From the NCBI GenBank assembly GCA_963703745.1, contig CAVPFL010000007.1, forward strand, positions 248,001 to 312,000: a DNA stretch of 64,000 nt. The letters run 5' to 3'. A model generated the notes under the pieces. It saw nothing but the letters and a program-made list of their open reading frames with translations, did no database searches and was not told the DNA's origin. Shown piece by piece: positions 1 through 9,445 of this stretch; the first letter of the stretch is position 1; every line of letters starts with the position of its first letter. The DNA is from AP-15 sp963703745. Lineage in GTDB: Bacteria > Pseudomonadota > Alphaproteobacteria > ATCC43930 > CGMCC-115725. A program made the position numbers and the translations under genes.

Positions 1-81
1 GGTTACGGCTACCCGCCTTCAGGCTATGGGCAACCGGCACCGGGCTATGGCTATCCGCCAGGGCCACCCCCATCCTACTGA
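1..81 (+). CDS. 3' end of a Gly/Tyr/Pro-rich protein (partial)
   Basis: The window opens inside a reading frame that ends at the TGA at 79-81. The 26 visible residues are a low-complexity tail of repeated GYGYPP and GYGQPAP units, ending in PPPSY. Tails like this occur on exported or envelope-associated proteins and on some RNA-binding proteins. The functional part lies outside the window, so no function is assigned. It converges on the LLM oxidoreductase gene to its right. Confidence 0.55.
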   Translation, partial: GYGYPPSGYGQPAPGYGYPPGPPPSY

Positions 82-129
82 GCCGATTCGGCAGTTTCTC
101 GGTTCCTGGAAGCGCCAACGCGCGCCGTC

Positions 130-1302
130 TCATGCCCGAAGCTCCTCGAGCCGCGGCAGCACCGCCTTGCTGAATAACGTGAGGTTGGCGACGGTCTCCT
201 CATGGCTCAACAAGCCTCCCTGGCCCATCATCAGAAGGTGCCCGAAACCGCCGACATGGTTGTAAAAGGCGCGCAGCTGGTCGAAGACGTCGTCGGGCGT
301 GCCGGCAAATGAGAGCCCGGCGTCGATCGCGTCGTCGACCGTCATCCGTCGCGGATCGATGCTGCGGCCATCGCGGGATTGGATTCGGCCGGCGCGGAAC
401 CCGGCGCCGCCCATTCGCAAGGCTTGCGCGCTCTGCGCCACCGAGGCATAGCCCGGTGGGTTCATGAACTGCGGCGCGACGATCCCTGAGGTACGGCTGT
501 AATCGAGGATCTGGTCGGCGCGACGCTGGCCTTCCTCGCGCGTGTTCCCGACCCCGATCAGCGCCATATAGGCCAGCCGCTGCGGCGTCATCGGGCGGCC
601 GGCTTCGGCCGCACGCTTGCGATAGGCCTCGAAGATCGGGGGCGTGCGCACCCAGCCGGTGTTCAGCACGCCAATCGTCATCCCGCGCTCGGCCGCCTCC
701 GCGGCACTGCCTGGGCTGCCGACCGGCATCCAGACCGGTGGGTGGGGCTCTTGCCATGGCCGGGGCCAGACATTGACCTGCCGGTAATGGAAATGCGTGC
801 CCTCCCAGTTGAACGGACCGTCGTGGGTCGTCATCGCCTTGAGGATCAGGTCGTGCGCCTCCCAGAAGCGCTCCACAAGATCGGCAGGGTTGGTGTTGGC
901 AGGCGAGATTTCGAACGGCACGCCTTTGACAAAGCCCATTTCAAGGCGTCCGCGCGAAATGACGTCGAGCATCGAATATTCCTCGGCGACGCGGATCGGG
1001 TCATTGCGATTGCCGATCGGCATGCCGAGTGCCAAGAGCCGCACATGCTTCGTCTCCCGCGCCAATATCGCCATCGGGATCGTGCACACCGAGTCGGCGC
1101 AAGTCGCAGTGGCGTGGTGCTCGTTGGTCATGATGTTGATGCCGAGCTCGTCGCACAGCGCCCATTCGTCGAGGTAGCGGTGGTAAAGATCGGCCCCGAT
1201 TTTCGGGTCGTAGAGCCGGTTCGGGATCACGACGCGGTAGGAGTCCCGCAATTCGGGCCACGCCGGGTGATAGGCCATCTCGCTGAAGTGCCACACCTTC
1301 AT
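130..1302 (-). CDS. LLM-class flavin-dependent oxidoreductase
   Basis: This 390-residue protein has the luciferase-like monooxygenase (F420/FMN-dependent TIM-barrel) pattern: an N-terminal strand MKVWHFSEMAYHP, an EHHATATCADS segment typical of the alkanal-monooxygenase-like subgroup, the central region SRGRLEMGFVKG, and a C-terminal FAGTPDDVFDQL segment. I chose the ATG at 1302 because GGAGGTGAA lies just upstream and the protein then begins with the family's first beta strand. It overlaps the stop of the upstream hydrolase gene by 4 bases (ATGA), so the two are probably translationally coupled. The family oxidises varied substrates with reduced flavin; the substrate here is unknown, but the partner hydrolase suggests a small catabolic module. 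Confidence 0.85.
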   Translation of the reverse strand: MKVWHFSEMAYHPAWPELRDSYRVVIPNRLYDPKIGADLYHRYLDEWALCDELGINIMTNEHHATATCADSVCTIPMAILARETKHVRLLALGMPIGNRNDPIRVAEEYSMLDVISRGRLEMGFVKGVPFEISPANTNPADLVERFWEAHDLILKAMTTHDGPFNWEGTHFHYRQVNVWPRPWQEPHPPVWMPVGSPGSAAEAAERGMTIGVLNTGWVRTPPIFEAYRKRAAEAGRPMTPQRLAYMALIGVGNTREEGQRRADQILDYSRTSGIVAPQFMNPPGYASVAQSAQALRMGGAGFRAGRIQSRDGRSIDPRRMTVDDAIDAGLSFAGTPDDVFDQLRAFYNHVGGFGHLLMMGQGGLLSHEETVANLTLFSKAVLPRLEELRA

Positions 1303-2078
1303 GATTTCACCTCCGCGCGCGCGAACCGCTCGATTGCACCGGCGACCGGGTTGGGCCGCTCGATCTGCGGGTAATGTCCGGCCTCGGAGATTAGCTCGAA
1401 GCGGGCATCGGGCAGCGATCGGCAGAGCTTCTCGCCGTAATCGGGCGACACGATGCCGTCGCCTTGGCCCCAGATGACCAAAGTCGGCACCCGTACCCGG
1501 TGCAGCCACATGGGCAGGCCGGGATCGTGCATGTAGGGGCGCCAGCCGTAGAGTGCGGTGGCCTCCCGGTCGCTCGCGATCGACGCAGCCTCGGCATCGT
1601 CGAGCCGGCTGTAATCCGGAGCGGTGCGTTCAGGAGCGAAAAATGTCCGCCGCAGAACCTCGTCCTGTGGAAGCGCATAAATGTCGGCGATGTCCCGCCG
1701 CTCGCGCTCGCCGAACTTGACGCCGAGCGTATCGATCAGTGCGAGCCGGCCGATCCGCTCCACCGAGCGAACACACATTTCGAGCGCGATCCAGCCGCCG
1801 AAGGAGGACCCGACAAGCACGACGTCATTGAGGTGCTGCTGCTCGAGCAGGTCGAGGTAGAGATAGGCCAGATCGTGGACGGTACGGAACCCGTCGGGCC
1901 GCTCGGACCCGCCAAATCCGGGGTGGCGCGGGACCAGAACCCGCCAGCGCCGCGCCAACCTGTCAAAGAATTCCTGGTTCTGCGCAAAATACTCGCCGCC
2001 ATGAAGAAACAGCAGCGGCTGGCCTTCCCCCGCCAACGATATTTCTAACGGCACCTGACCGACAACGATGCGCGCCAT
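1299..2078 (-). CDS. alpha/beta hydrolase
   Basis: This 259-residue alpha/beta-hydrolase has the oxyanion motif LFLHGGEYF, the nucleophile elbow GSSFGG (Ser), an acid residue in the GQGDGIV strand and the catalytic His in AGHYPQIERP. The start at 2078 is preferred because GGGAGGG precedes it at good spacing and the protein then starts MARIVVGQVPLEI; longer in-frame starts add a non-conserved tail. It is first in a two-gene leftward operon with the LLM oxidoreductase. Family members cleave esters, lactones or C-C bonds; the substrate cannot be read. Confidence 0.85.
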   Translation of the reverse strand: MARIVVGQVPLEISLAGEGQPLLFLHGGEYFAQNQEFFDRLARRWRVLVPRHPGFGGSERPDGFRTVHDLAYLYLDLLEQQHLNDVVLVGSSFGGWIALEMCVRSVERIGRLALIDTLGVKFGERERRDIADIYALPQDEVLRRTFFAPERTAPDYSRLDDAEAASIASDREATALYGWRPYMHDPGLPMWLHRVRVPTLVIWGQGDGIVSPDYGEKLCRSLPDARFELISEAGHYPQIERPNPVAGAIERFARAEVKS

Positions 2079-2305
2079 CCTGACCCTCCCGGCCATCCCC
2101 GACGCTTCGGAAAACCATTTGCTCGCGGGATTATCGCGATCCACTCGTGCGAGGTCCAGGGCAGCAACTCGATCGCACGGCCGTTAGTCTTGCTGAGTCA
2201 CAAAATCGGACATCGTGTATTTATGTAGGGTAGCAACCGCAAGATGCGGTATTCGGACTCATCTTGATCCTGCGGTCGCCGCTTCAGCCTGCGCCGGGTC
2301 GCGTT

Positions 2306-2331
2306 GATGGCCGGGACTAGGCCCGGCCATC
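2306..2331. repeat. palindromic intergenic hairpin in the 2079-2544 gap
   Basis: GATGGCCGGG and CCCGGCCATC form a perfect 10-bp stem around a 6-base loop. No T-run follows on either strand, so it is more like a dispersed palindromic repeat than an intrinsic terminator. The rest of 2079-2544 contains no gene I can support. It separates the hydrolase promoter side from the 3' end of the molybdenum-hydroxylase operon. Confidence 0.6.
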
Positions 2332-2544
2332 ACGATCTCAAAAGGTGTGGATGTTTGAGCTCGCTCGTTTTGCTTGTATCCGAATCCGAACCGGACAGTC
2401 GTGGGTCAAGCCCGCGCATGGCGACCTTTGATTGTCTCCGGTCGAGACGCAGCAACTCACTCCCGTTCCCCGGACAGCGCTGCTGCCGTCAGGAAATGTA
2501 CATTTCACCCTGTGACATTCCGGAATTCAATCTGGGTTCGATGC

Positions 2545-4896
2545 CTACGGTTTTGTTGCTGCCTCCTGCGCTTGTCGGATCGCCGCGAGAACCCGGCGGG
2601 GGGTGATCGGGGTTTCGTTGACCTCGGCACCGATGCCGGAAAGTGCGTCGCGCACGGCGTTGGCGATCGCCGCGGGCGGCGCCACCGCACCGCCTTCACC
2701 CATGCCCTTCATGCCGTATTCGGTCGCTGCAGCCGGGGTATGGAGATGGGCGATCTTGATCGCCGGCAGTTCGGCCGCACCCGGCAACAGGTAGTCGGCC
2801 AACGTGCCGGTGAGCGGCTGGCCCGCTTCGTCATAGGGGATCTCTTCGTAGAGTGCCGTACCGATGCCCTGCACAACGCCGCCCCGGATCTGGCCCTCGA
2901 CGATCATCGGATTGACCATCGTGCCGCAATCCTCGGCGACCGCAAAGTCGAGGAGCTCGATGAAACCGGTCTCGGGATCGACCGCGACGACCGCACCATG
3001 CGTCGCGTAAGAGAATACACCGGTGCCGATCGCCGGCTCATAGGTCGCTGTCGCATCGAGCAGAGGATCGACCCCGGGCGGCAATCCGTCCATCCGCAGA
3101 TGGGCGACTTTGGCAATCTCGGCGATGGATACCGAGCCCTGCGGCCCCAATACGGCACCCTCGGCACAGCGCACCTGTGCCGGATCGCATTGCAACAGAT
3201 GCGCGCCGATGCGACACAGCTTGTCGCGCAACATGCGGCTGGCGCGCGCCACGGCACCCCCCGACATCACCATGCTGCGCGAGGCGAAGGTGCCGAACCC
3301 GAATGCCGTACTCTCGGTGTCGCCGTGGCGCACCGAGATCCGCGCCGGGTCGATGCCGAGCTCATGCGCGGCGATCTGCGACAATGTCGTCTCGAGCCCC
3401 TGGCCGTGCGACTGGATGCCGACCATCAGCACCACGCTGCCGTCGGGTAGGATTCGCGCGTTGCAGCTCTCGAACCCGGGAATGATCGCCGCCCCGCGGG
3501 CGACGAATTCCGCCGCCCCATGCGCGGTCTGCTCGGCAAAGGCGGCAAAGCCGATGCCGACGAGCCGCCCGTCGGGCTCGCCCTTCTGCTGGCGCGCGCG
3601 GATGCCGGGTAGATCCAAGAGTTCGGCGCAGAGACGCACACTCTCCGCATAGTCGCCATTGTCGAGCCGCATGCCGCCGACCGTCGTGAACGGCATCTCT
3701 GCGGACCGCACCATGTTTTCCGCCCGCACCTCAAGCGGGTCGCGCCCGACCGCTCGAGCGACCTCGTCGACGATCCGCTCGATCGCAAAGCACGCCCCCG
3801 GACGGCCGACCCCGCGATAGGGACCGAGCGGCGCCTTGTTGGTCGCCACCGTGTAATGCCTCGCCCGGTAATTGGCGATCGTGTATGGCCCCGGCAGGTT
3901 GCGCGCCGCCATCGCCGCTTCCTGGTAAGGCCCCTGCGGCCACAGCCCGTAGGCACCGGCATCGACGACGATCTCGGCGTCGACCCCGAGGATATGGCCC
4001 TGCCGATCGGCATAGGCGGTGACCTTATAGTGGTGATCGCGCGTATGCGCCGCGGTCAGCAGATGCTCGCCGCGATCCTCGACCCAGCGCACCGGGTGAT
4101 CGAGCTGCAACGCCAGCGCTGCCAAAATGATCTCTTCCGGGTAGAGCCGTGCCTTGGGCCCGAAGCCGCCGCCGACATCGGGAGCAACAACCCGGATGCG
4201 GCGGGCTTCGATATCGAGGAACTCGCCGAGTGCGACGCGCAACGTATGCGGCGTCTGGGTCGAGGAATAGACGACGACCTCGTCGAGCCGGTGGTCGCGG
4301 CAGGCAAGCACGGCGCGGCCTTCGAGCGGTGCACCCGACTGCCGCTGCATGCGAAACCGGCGGCTGACGGTGATTTCGGCCGCGCGCGCCGCGGCTTCGA
4401 TGTCGCCGCCTGAGACGACGCGGTCGACATAGAGGTTGTCGCCCCACTGCTCGTGGATCAAGTGACGGCTGCCGTGCATGTCGCGCGGCGCATCGACGAC
4501 CGCGTCGAGCACCTCGAAATCGACCGCGACTGCATTGGCGAGGTCTTCCGCCTCGCCGCGCGATGGCGCGATGCAAACGGCAATCGCCTCGCCGACATAC
4601 CGCACCTTGTCGGTGGCAAGCGGCGGCCAAGGCGGCGCTTTGGTCCCGGTCGCATGCGAGGTGATACGGATCGGTTTGATGCGGGGGAGATCGGCTGCGG
4701 TAAAGACGCGGCCGCGCATCGCGGGCGGCACCGAGATCGATCGGATCCGGGCGTGGGCATGCGGGCTGCGGACAAAGGCCACATCCATCGTGCCGGGCAA
4801 TTTGATGTCCGGGACGAACTGGCCGCGTCCGTGGAGATGCCTGTCGTCTTCCTTGCGCAACAAGGACGCGCCGACACCGTATTGGTCATTGGGCAT
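2545..4896 (-). CDS. xanthine dehydrogenase family protein, molybdopterin-binding large subunit
   Basis: This 783-residue Mo-cofactor subunit belongs to the CO-dehydrogenase/xanthine-oxidase superfamily. Visible landmarks are the N-terminal GASLLRKEDDRHLHGRG motif, APDVGGGFGPKA, PYRGVGRPGA at the active-site loop, QSHGQGLETTLSQIAAHELG, and the C-terminal GMKGMGEGGA. The loop is of the PYRGVGRP type, not the AYRCSFR signature of form-I CO dehydrogenase, so CO oxidation is not implied. The start at 4896 lies inside the 3' end of the 2Fe-2S gene (11-base overlap). With the two genes upstream it forms a heterotrimeric molybdenum hydroxylase that oxidises an aldehyde or N-heterocycle. Confidence 0.92.
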   Translation of the reverse strand: MPNDQYGVGASLLRKEDDRHLHGRGQFVPDIKLPGTMDVAFVRSPHAHARIRSISVPPAMRGRVFTAADLPRIKPIRITSHATGTKAPPWPPLATDKVRYVGEAIAVCIAPSRGEAEDLANAVAVDFEVLDAVVDAPRDMHGSRHLIHEQWGDNLYVDRVVSGGDIEAAARAAEITVSRRFRMQRQSGAPLEGRAVLACRDHRLDEVVVYSSTQTPHTLRVALGEFLDIEARRIRVVAPDVGGGFGPKARLYPEEIILAALALQLDHPVRWVEDRGEHLLTAAHTRDHHYKVTAYADRQGHILGVDAEIVVDAGAYGLWPQGPYQEAAMAARNLPGPYTIANYRARHYTVATNKAPLGPYRGVGRPGACFAIERIVDEVARAVGRDPLEVRAENMVRSAEMPFTTVGGMRLDNGDYAESVRLCAELLDLPGIRARQQKGEPDGRLVGIGFAAFAEQTAHGAAEFVARGAAIIPGFESCNARILPDGSVVLMVGIQSHGQGLETTLSQIAAHELGIDPARISVRHGDTESTAFGFGTFASRSMVMSGGAVARASRMLRDKLCRIGAHLLQCDPAQVRCAEGAVLGPQGSVSIAEIAKVAHLRMDGLPPGVDPLLDATATYEPAIGTGVFSYATHGAVVAVDPETGFIELLDFAVAEDCGTMVNPMIVEGQIRGGVVQGIGTALYEEIPYDEAGQPLTGTLADYLLPGAAELPAIKIAHLHTPAAATEYGMKGMGEGGAVAPPAAIANAVRDALSGIGAEVNETPITPRRVLAAIRQAQEAATKP

Positions 4897-5371
4897 GAGG
4901 CGCCTCCCTGCCGATCTCCTGCGCGGCCTCGGCGATCGCGGTGACGATGTTGGTATAGCCGGTGCAGCGGCAGATGTTCCCGGCGAGGCCGTCGCGGATC
5001 TCGTGCTCCGAGCCGGCACGCCGGCGCACGATCAGGTCGCGTGCGGTGATCAGCATCGCCGGCGTGCAGTACCCGCATTGCAGCGCGTGGCGCTGATGAA
5101 AAGTCTGGCGCAATGCCGCGATGACCGGATCGCCGGCAAAGCCTTCGATGGTCTCGACTTGGCGATCGTCGCAGGCGACCGCGAGCATCAGGCAGGAGCG
5201 CGCCGGCTCACTGTCGACAAGGACCGTGCAGGCGCCGCACACGCCGTGCTCGCAGCCGAGATGGGTCCCGGTCAGATTGCGCCGTTCGCGCAGAAAGTCG
5301 GCCAGCGACAGGCGAGGCGGCACGTCATCGGCAACCTCGCTGCCGTTGATGCGGACGCGGATCGCGGTCAT
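4886..5371 (-). CDS. (2Fe-2S)-binding small subunit of molybdenum hydroxylase
   Basis: This 161-residue electron-transfer subunit has the plant-type ferredoxin cluster CEHGVCGACTV near residues 40-50 followed by a further Cys at 60. The second domain carries CGYCTPAML (99-107) and CRCTGY (134-139), which bind the second 2Fe-2S cluster. The length is normal for this family. It overlaps the FAD subunit gene by 4 bases and the large-subunit gene by 11, so the three are made as a unit. Confidence 0.95.
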   Translation of the reverse strand: MTAIRVRINGSEVADDVPPRLSLADFLRERRNLTGTHLGCEHGVCGACTVLVDSEPARSCLMLAVACDDRQVETIEGFAGDPVIAALRQTFHQRHALQCGYCTPAMLITARDLIVRRRAGSEHEIRDGLAGNICRCTGYTNIVTAIAEAAQEIGREAPHAQ

Positions 5372-6201
5372 GCCAGCACCTGCTGGACGGCGCGCGTAGC
5401 GGCAACGATGTGCAAGTTGCGCTGAAACTCGTCGAACTGCCGGTCCGATGCGTGATCGAGATCGCTGCCAATAGCGCCGCGCAAGGCGTCCAGGTCGCGT
5501 TGGCCGTCGGCGACCCGCCTTGACGCGTCGGCGAGCACCAGCGGTGCGCCATTTGCCGCACCGCAGACAACGCGCCCGTATCCGCGCCGGGGATCGGTGA
5601 TGGCGACCGCCAGCGCGTTGGCAAACTTGCCCGATTTGCGGCAGAGCTTCACGTAGCCGCAGCGAGCATCGGCAGACAGCTTGGGGACGCGCACACTCTC
5701 GATAATTTCGTTTTCGGCGAGCTTTGTCTGAAAGATCCCGGTGGTGAACTCGGAGCATTTGAGCGAACGCCGTCCACTCGAGGCGTAGACGATTACCTCG
5801 GCGTCGAGTGCGGCGAGAACCGCGGGCCATTCAGCCGCCGGGTCGGCGAGGGCGAGGCTGCCGCCGACTGTGCCGCGGGTGCGGATCGCTCGGTAGGCAA
5901 GGGTCGCGGCGACCCGCGGCATCAGGCCACCCGACGGATCGGCGACGCGTCCGTCCTCGATCGCGGCGTGGGTGACGCACGCACCGAGGGTCACGGCATC
6001 GGCATGATCGGCGACCGCGAGAAGCTCCGGCAGACGAGCGATGTCGATCAGCAGCCTGGGCGAGGCAAGCCGCAAATTCATCATCGCGACCAGCGACTGG
6101 CCGCCGGCGATCACGCGCCCCTCGGCGCCGGAATTTGCCAAAAGGTCGAGAGCCTCGGTCAGGCTGCGCGGGCGAACATAATCAACAGCCGGAGCTTTCA
6201 T
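5368..6201 (-). CDS. FAD-binding medium subunit of molybdenum hydroxylase
   Basis: This 277-residue FAD_binding_5 family subunit contains the FAD motifs VIAGGQSLVAMMNLRLASP and TVGGSLALADPAAEWP, the latter corresponding to the family's TIGGN segment. The start at 6201 gives MKAPAVDYVRPRSL, the normal family N-terminus, with AAGG upstream. It is the first gene of the leftward FAD-FeS-Mo operon and passes electrons from the iron-sulfur clusters to an acceptor. Confidence 0.93.
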   Translation of the reverse strand: MKAPAVDYVRPRSLTEALDLLANSGAEGRVIAGGQSLVAMMNLRLASPRLLIDIARLPELLAVADHADAVTLGACVTHAAIEDGRVADPSGGLMPRVAATLAYRAIRTRGTVGGSLALADPAAEWPAVLAALDAEVIVYASSGRRSLKCSEFTTGIFQTKLAENEIIESVRVPKLSADARCGYVKLCRKSGKFANALAVAITDPRRGYGRVVCGAANGAPLVLADASRRVADGQRDLDALRGAIGSDLDHASDRQFDEFQRNLHIVAATRAVQQVLA

Positions 6202-6285
6202 CGGGGCCTTAGTTTTCGCAACGATCGACGGACTGCACCACCCGTCGGCAGCGCTGTCAATCGGCAAGCCGCGGTTCACGCCGGA

Positions 6286-6768
6286 TCAGTCGCCGCCGTA
6301 AAAGGGGCTCTTGCCTATGGCCGGACGCGCCTCCTCGGGGCGGATCAGCCATACATAAAAAGTGTCACAGCCGCTCCAGAGGATACAGTTGTCATCGTCG
6401 AGCCAGCTTCGCAGTGAAACGACTTTGGCGTAAGCCTCCTGGCCTGCTGCAAGTTCGGCGTCGGCAATCTGGTTGAAGTCGCGGCCGGCGCTGTCGACCC
6501 TGATCGAGTAGTGAGCTGGTGCTACGTCGCGGTAGAACGCCCCGCCCGGTTCCGATATCCCGACGATTTGCTCGTTCAACCGGACATAGGGCCGCGCCAA
6601 GGTTTCGTGCGGCTCATAATCCCGGTAGAACCAGACCCGTGCCGCCCCGATCGGGATCGGCGGGATCATTACCGAACTTGTTGGCGGCAGCTGGGCGCAG
6701 CCAGCCGCCGCCAACACTATAGCCGTCGCGACGCATGGTCCCTGATTGGCCGAGAGCTTCCTCGTCAT
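6286..6768 (-). CDS. small lipoprotein, DUF2846-like, tandem copy 2
   Basis: This 160-residue predicted lipoprotein has the signal peptide and lipobox-like VLAAAGCAQ. The mature part shares a long motif set with the gene just upstream: QLPPTSS near the N-terminus, ARVWFYRDYEPHE, PYVRLNEQIVG, GAFYRDVAPAHYSIRVDS and a terminal SPFYGGD. It resembles DUF2846-type beta-sandwich lipoproteins, but I hold that assignment loosely. The start at 6768 lies 5 bases beyond the stop of its paralogue. The role is unknown; cell-envelope location is inferred from the lipobox. Confidence 0.75.
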   Translation of the reverse strand: MTRKLSANQGPCVATAIVLAAAGCAQLPPTSSVMIPPIPIGAARVWFYRDYEPHETLARPYVRLNEQIVGISEPGGAFYRDVAPAHYSIRVDSAGRDFNQIADAELAAGQEAYAKVVSLRSWLDDDNCILWSGCDTFYVWLIRPEEARPAIGKSPFYGGD

Positions 6769-6772
6769 TCGA

Positions 6773-7264
6773 TCAGCTGCTGCCATAAAAAGGAATACTG
6801 GAGATTTCGGACCGGGCGGCATCCGCGGGGATGAGCCAGGCGTAGAAAATGGCGCGCAAGCCGAGGCCGCTATCACCGCCGCCGCCCACCCTTTCACGCT
6901 GCGACAAGACTTTAACAAAGGCCTCGTGTCCAGCGCCGAGGTCGAACTGCGCAAACTGATTCGGATAGGGGACGCCATAGCTGTCCACGGAAACCGTATA
7001 GTGTCCGGGCGGCAGATCGCGATAGAAGGTGCCGTTCGGCTCGGAAATTCCGACGATTTGGTCATTGAGCCTGAGATAGGGGCGTTCGTGGCTCTCGTAG
7101 GGCCCGTCATTCCGGTAAATCCAGATCCGAGCGCCGCCGGCCGGTATAGGCGGGATCACCGCCGAACTCGTCGGCGGCATCTGACTGCAGCTCGTCAGCA
7201 GCAAAAGGAGGCTCGCCGCGCACCGATGCAACCAATGTGGTGGGACGCCAGGACTCTTGGACAT
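6773..7264 (-). CDS. small lipoprotein, DUF2846-like, tandem copy 1
   Basis: This 163-residue lipoprotein has the signal segment AASLLLLLTSCSQ, with LTSC as lipobox. It is a diverged paralogue of the next gene, matching at QMPPTSS, ARIWIYRNDGPYES, PYLRLNDQIVGISEP, FYRDLPPGHYTVSVDS and SIPFYGS. The two are 4 bases apart and clearly arose by tandem duplication. Divergent from the LprI/ankyrin gene, whose start lies 63 bases away, so they may share a control region. Function unknown. Confidence 0.75.
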   Translation of the reverse strand: MSKSPGVPPHWLHRCAASLLLLLTSCSQMPPTSSAVIPPIPAGGARIWIYRNDGPYESHERPYLRLNDQIVGISEPNGTFYRDLPPGHYTVSVDSYGVPYPNQFAQFDLGAGHEAFVKVLSQRERVGGGGDSGLGLRAIFYAWLIPADAARSEISSIPFYGSS

Positions 7265-7326
7265 GGCCCGCCTCCTCCGGTGACGCTTGTCGGACAGCTG
7301 GGAGCCGAGAATTATTCCCGATCACC

Positions 7327-9402
7327 ATGAAGTGCGAAATCCCGAGTTTCCACCCGCTTCGGCGCATCCGCCCTCCCCTCGCCCCGCTTATCGGACTGAT
7401 GCTGGCCGTAATGCAGGGACACCCGTCATTGGGGGCGGACCTGCAAAAGACCGAGGGTGGCGCGGCGGCGCAACCGAACTCTAAGTGCGACAAGGCGCCG
7501 ACTGCGGTTGACCGACTGATTTGCTCGGAGCCGTCGCTCGCTGCTCTAAATGCCGCCATCGGCCCAGCCTTCCAGGACTACCTGGACCGGGCGGTGCGTA
7601 CCGCCGACCGCGACGCGCGAGCTGCCGACCAGCGCCTCTGGCTCGATGGGCGCGCAACGGCTTGTCCGGCGGCGGTGCAGCCGCAGCCGGACGCAGCATC
7701 CGAAAGGACCGGGAGCGAGGGCTCGGTTGCGTGCCTGTCGCGCATCTACGAGCAGCGGGTAGCGGTGCTGCGCTACGATCGCAACGCGGCGGCTTGGCCG
7801 CGTATCCGGTTCCACCCGACCATCATCGAGGGTGCGGACACCAAGCTGTGCGAGGATCTCGAACGCGACCTCGCGGCGAGCTTTCTCGGTCGCGGGCTGT
7901 TCGTGAACCCGCTCGGCGAGCGCGAGATCGGTTTCGTCCCAGTACCCGGGCTCGGCGACGACCCGATCGTGCGACGAGCCGATATCGACGCCTATAATCT
8001 CGGCAAGCCCTTCCCGGTCCTGCAATGGATTGCAGACAATGGTGCTGAACGTCTGCCCACTATTGAATACCGTGCCTTTGATTCAGATCAGGAATTGCTG
8101 AACGCGATCGGTCGCGGCGTCGAACCTCTCGCGCACAGCGTGCGCGAGGCCGCCCATCCCGTCATCGATATCGACCGGCTGCCGCATCCGGATCCGACGA
8201 AGCCGCAAACCCGGCCGCGCGCAGCCTTTGCCAGCTCCTCGATCCTCCCTCTCGATGAGATGCCTCGGTTCTTCCGGTACGAGGACCACGTCTATCTCGC
8301 GGGCCCAATCGAGCCGATACCCGGCCAACCCGGAGATCTCGGGATCTACCGCCTCTATGGGCCGGCGCGGCTGCACCGCGTTTGCCTGGTTGATGCGCAC
8401 ATGCCGATGGCTCATTCGCCTGATCACGCCCTGTCGCTTCCGGAAGTGACGACATTGGAGCGGGCGGCGGGACCGCTGCTGCCCACAGGCAGGCTGTGCG
8501 CGGGCATCGATGACGAAGCGCGCACGCTCGGTGACCACGCGGCATGGCGGCCATGGGCTCTTGACCGGCGCCAGCCGATGCCGGGCGGTTTCGATGGCGA
8601 CCAACTCGCCCTTTACATGCGCAATTTTGCGCTGACCGGGCCCGAAAAAGCGCGGCAATATCATGCGTATATCTTAGCGCGAGCTGCCGCGATCGAGGCG
8701 CTGGTACCGTTTTATCGCGACGAGTTCGGCCGCACGCCGACGGAAGCCAAGCGATTTGCCGCGCTCTACCTGGATCGTAAGATTTCCGACGGTTTCGAGC
8801 TGGACCCCGACGACGACACAGCCGCGGCTCTCTTTGCTGCGGACTATGCCGTAAAGCATGCCGCACAACAGGCGGCACTAAGCGGCGACACCGCAGCCTT
8901 GCGCGAGGCGCTCGGCCCCGAGCCGAGGGCGATCACCAAAGGGGTAACGGGCGATCTGGACGAGCCGCTGGTCAGCGACTCACTCGAGCATCCCGAGACG
9001 TTGCGCGCCGTGCTCGAACTCGGTCTCGATCCGAACGAGGTCGGCGCCTCCGGGCGCACCCCGTTGATGGTGGCAGCACGGCTCGATCTGGTCGAGGCAG
9101 CCGGTATTCTGCTGGCGCACGGAGCCACCGTCGACACACGGGCCAAAGATGCTGTCGCACAGACCGACAGTACGGGCGACCAACGGTGTATGACCGCAGA
9201 CAAGGCGGTCGGCGACACCCCGGGACGGACGGCGTTATCCTATGCTGCCGAGCTGGGATCGCCCGAAATGGTGCGCCTGTTGCTGGATCACGACGCCGAC
9301 CCGGCCAGCCCCGACAGCGCCGGCCGCCGTCCAGCGGATTATGTCAAGAATCGTGCCGGCGACTCAGCCCAATCCGCCAAGATCGCCAAGATGCTGAAAT
9401 AA
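7327..9402 (+). CDS. exported protein with LprI-like N-terminus and ankyrin repeats
   Basis: This 691-residue protein starts with a hydrophobic signal region ending near SLGADLQ. It then has the Cys-containing LprI/DUF1311-like pattern CDKAPTAVDRLICSEPSLAALNAAI, a long central region without a family I can name, and C-terminal ankyrin-type units such as SGRTPLMVAARLDLVEAAGILLAHG and GRTALSYAAELGSPEMVRLLLDHDADP (the latter two motifs given in part). The start at 7327 was chosen because it puts the signal peptide at the N-terminus; a frame-open extension upstream has none. LprI proteins bind lysozyme-type inhibitors and ankyrins bind proteins, so a periplasmic protein-binding role is a guess. 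Confidence 0.75.
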   Translation: MKCEIPSFHPLRRIRPPLAPLIGLMLAVMQGHPSLGADLQKTEGGAAAQPNSKCDKAPTAVDRLICSEPSLAALNAAIGPAFQDYLDRAVRTADRDARAADQRLWLDGRATACPAAVQPQPDAASERTGSEGSVACLSRIYEQRVAVLRYDRNAAAWPRIRFHPTIIEGADTKLCEDLERDLAASFLGRGLFVNPLGEREIGFVPVPGLGDDPIVRRADIDAYNLGKPFPVLQWIADNGAERLPTIEYRAFDSDQELLNAIGRGVEPLAHSVREAAHPVIDIDRLPHPDPTKPQTRPRAAFASSSILPLDEMPRFFRYEDHVYLAGPIEPIPGQPGDLGIYRLYGPARLHRVCLVDAHMPMAHSPDHALSLPEVTTLERAAGPLLPTGRLCAGIDDEARTLGDHAAWRPWALDRRQPMPGGFDGDQLALYMRNFALTGPEKARQYHAYILARAAAIEALVPFYRDEFGRTPTEAKRFAALYLDRKISDGFELDPDDDTAAALFAADYAVKHAAQQAALSGDTAALREALGPEPRAITKGVTGDLDEPLVSDSLEHPETLRAVLELGLDPNEVGASGRTPLMVAARLDLVEAAGILLAHGATVDTRAKDAVAQTDSTGDQRCMTADKAVGDTPGRTALSYAAELGSPEMVRLLLDHDADPASPDSAGRRPADYVKNRAGDSAQSAKIAKMLK

Positions 9403-9445
9403 CGAAATCGCGCGTTGAAAGGGTCGGTGCTCGTTCAGGAAATAA

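Noticed and set aside
2306..2331. Intrinsic terminator of the hydroxylase operon
   Set aside because: The stem is perfect but has no T-run on either strand and lies more than 200 bases past the stop codon; kept as a palindromic repeat only.
2374..3450. A 358-codon plus-strand frame
   Set aside because: Antiparallel to the Mo-hydroxylase large subunit, whose motifs are clear on the minus strand.
2545..4896. Aerobic CO dehydrogenase (CoxL form I)
   Set aside because: The active-site loop is PYRGVGRPG and not AYRCSFR, so substrate CO is not supported.
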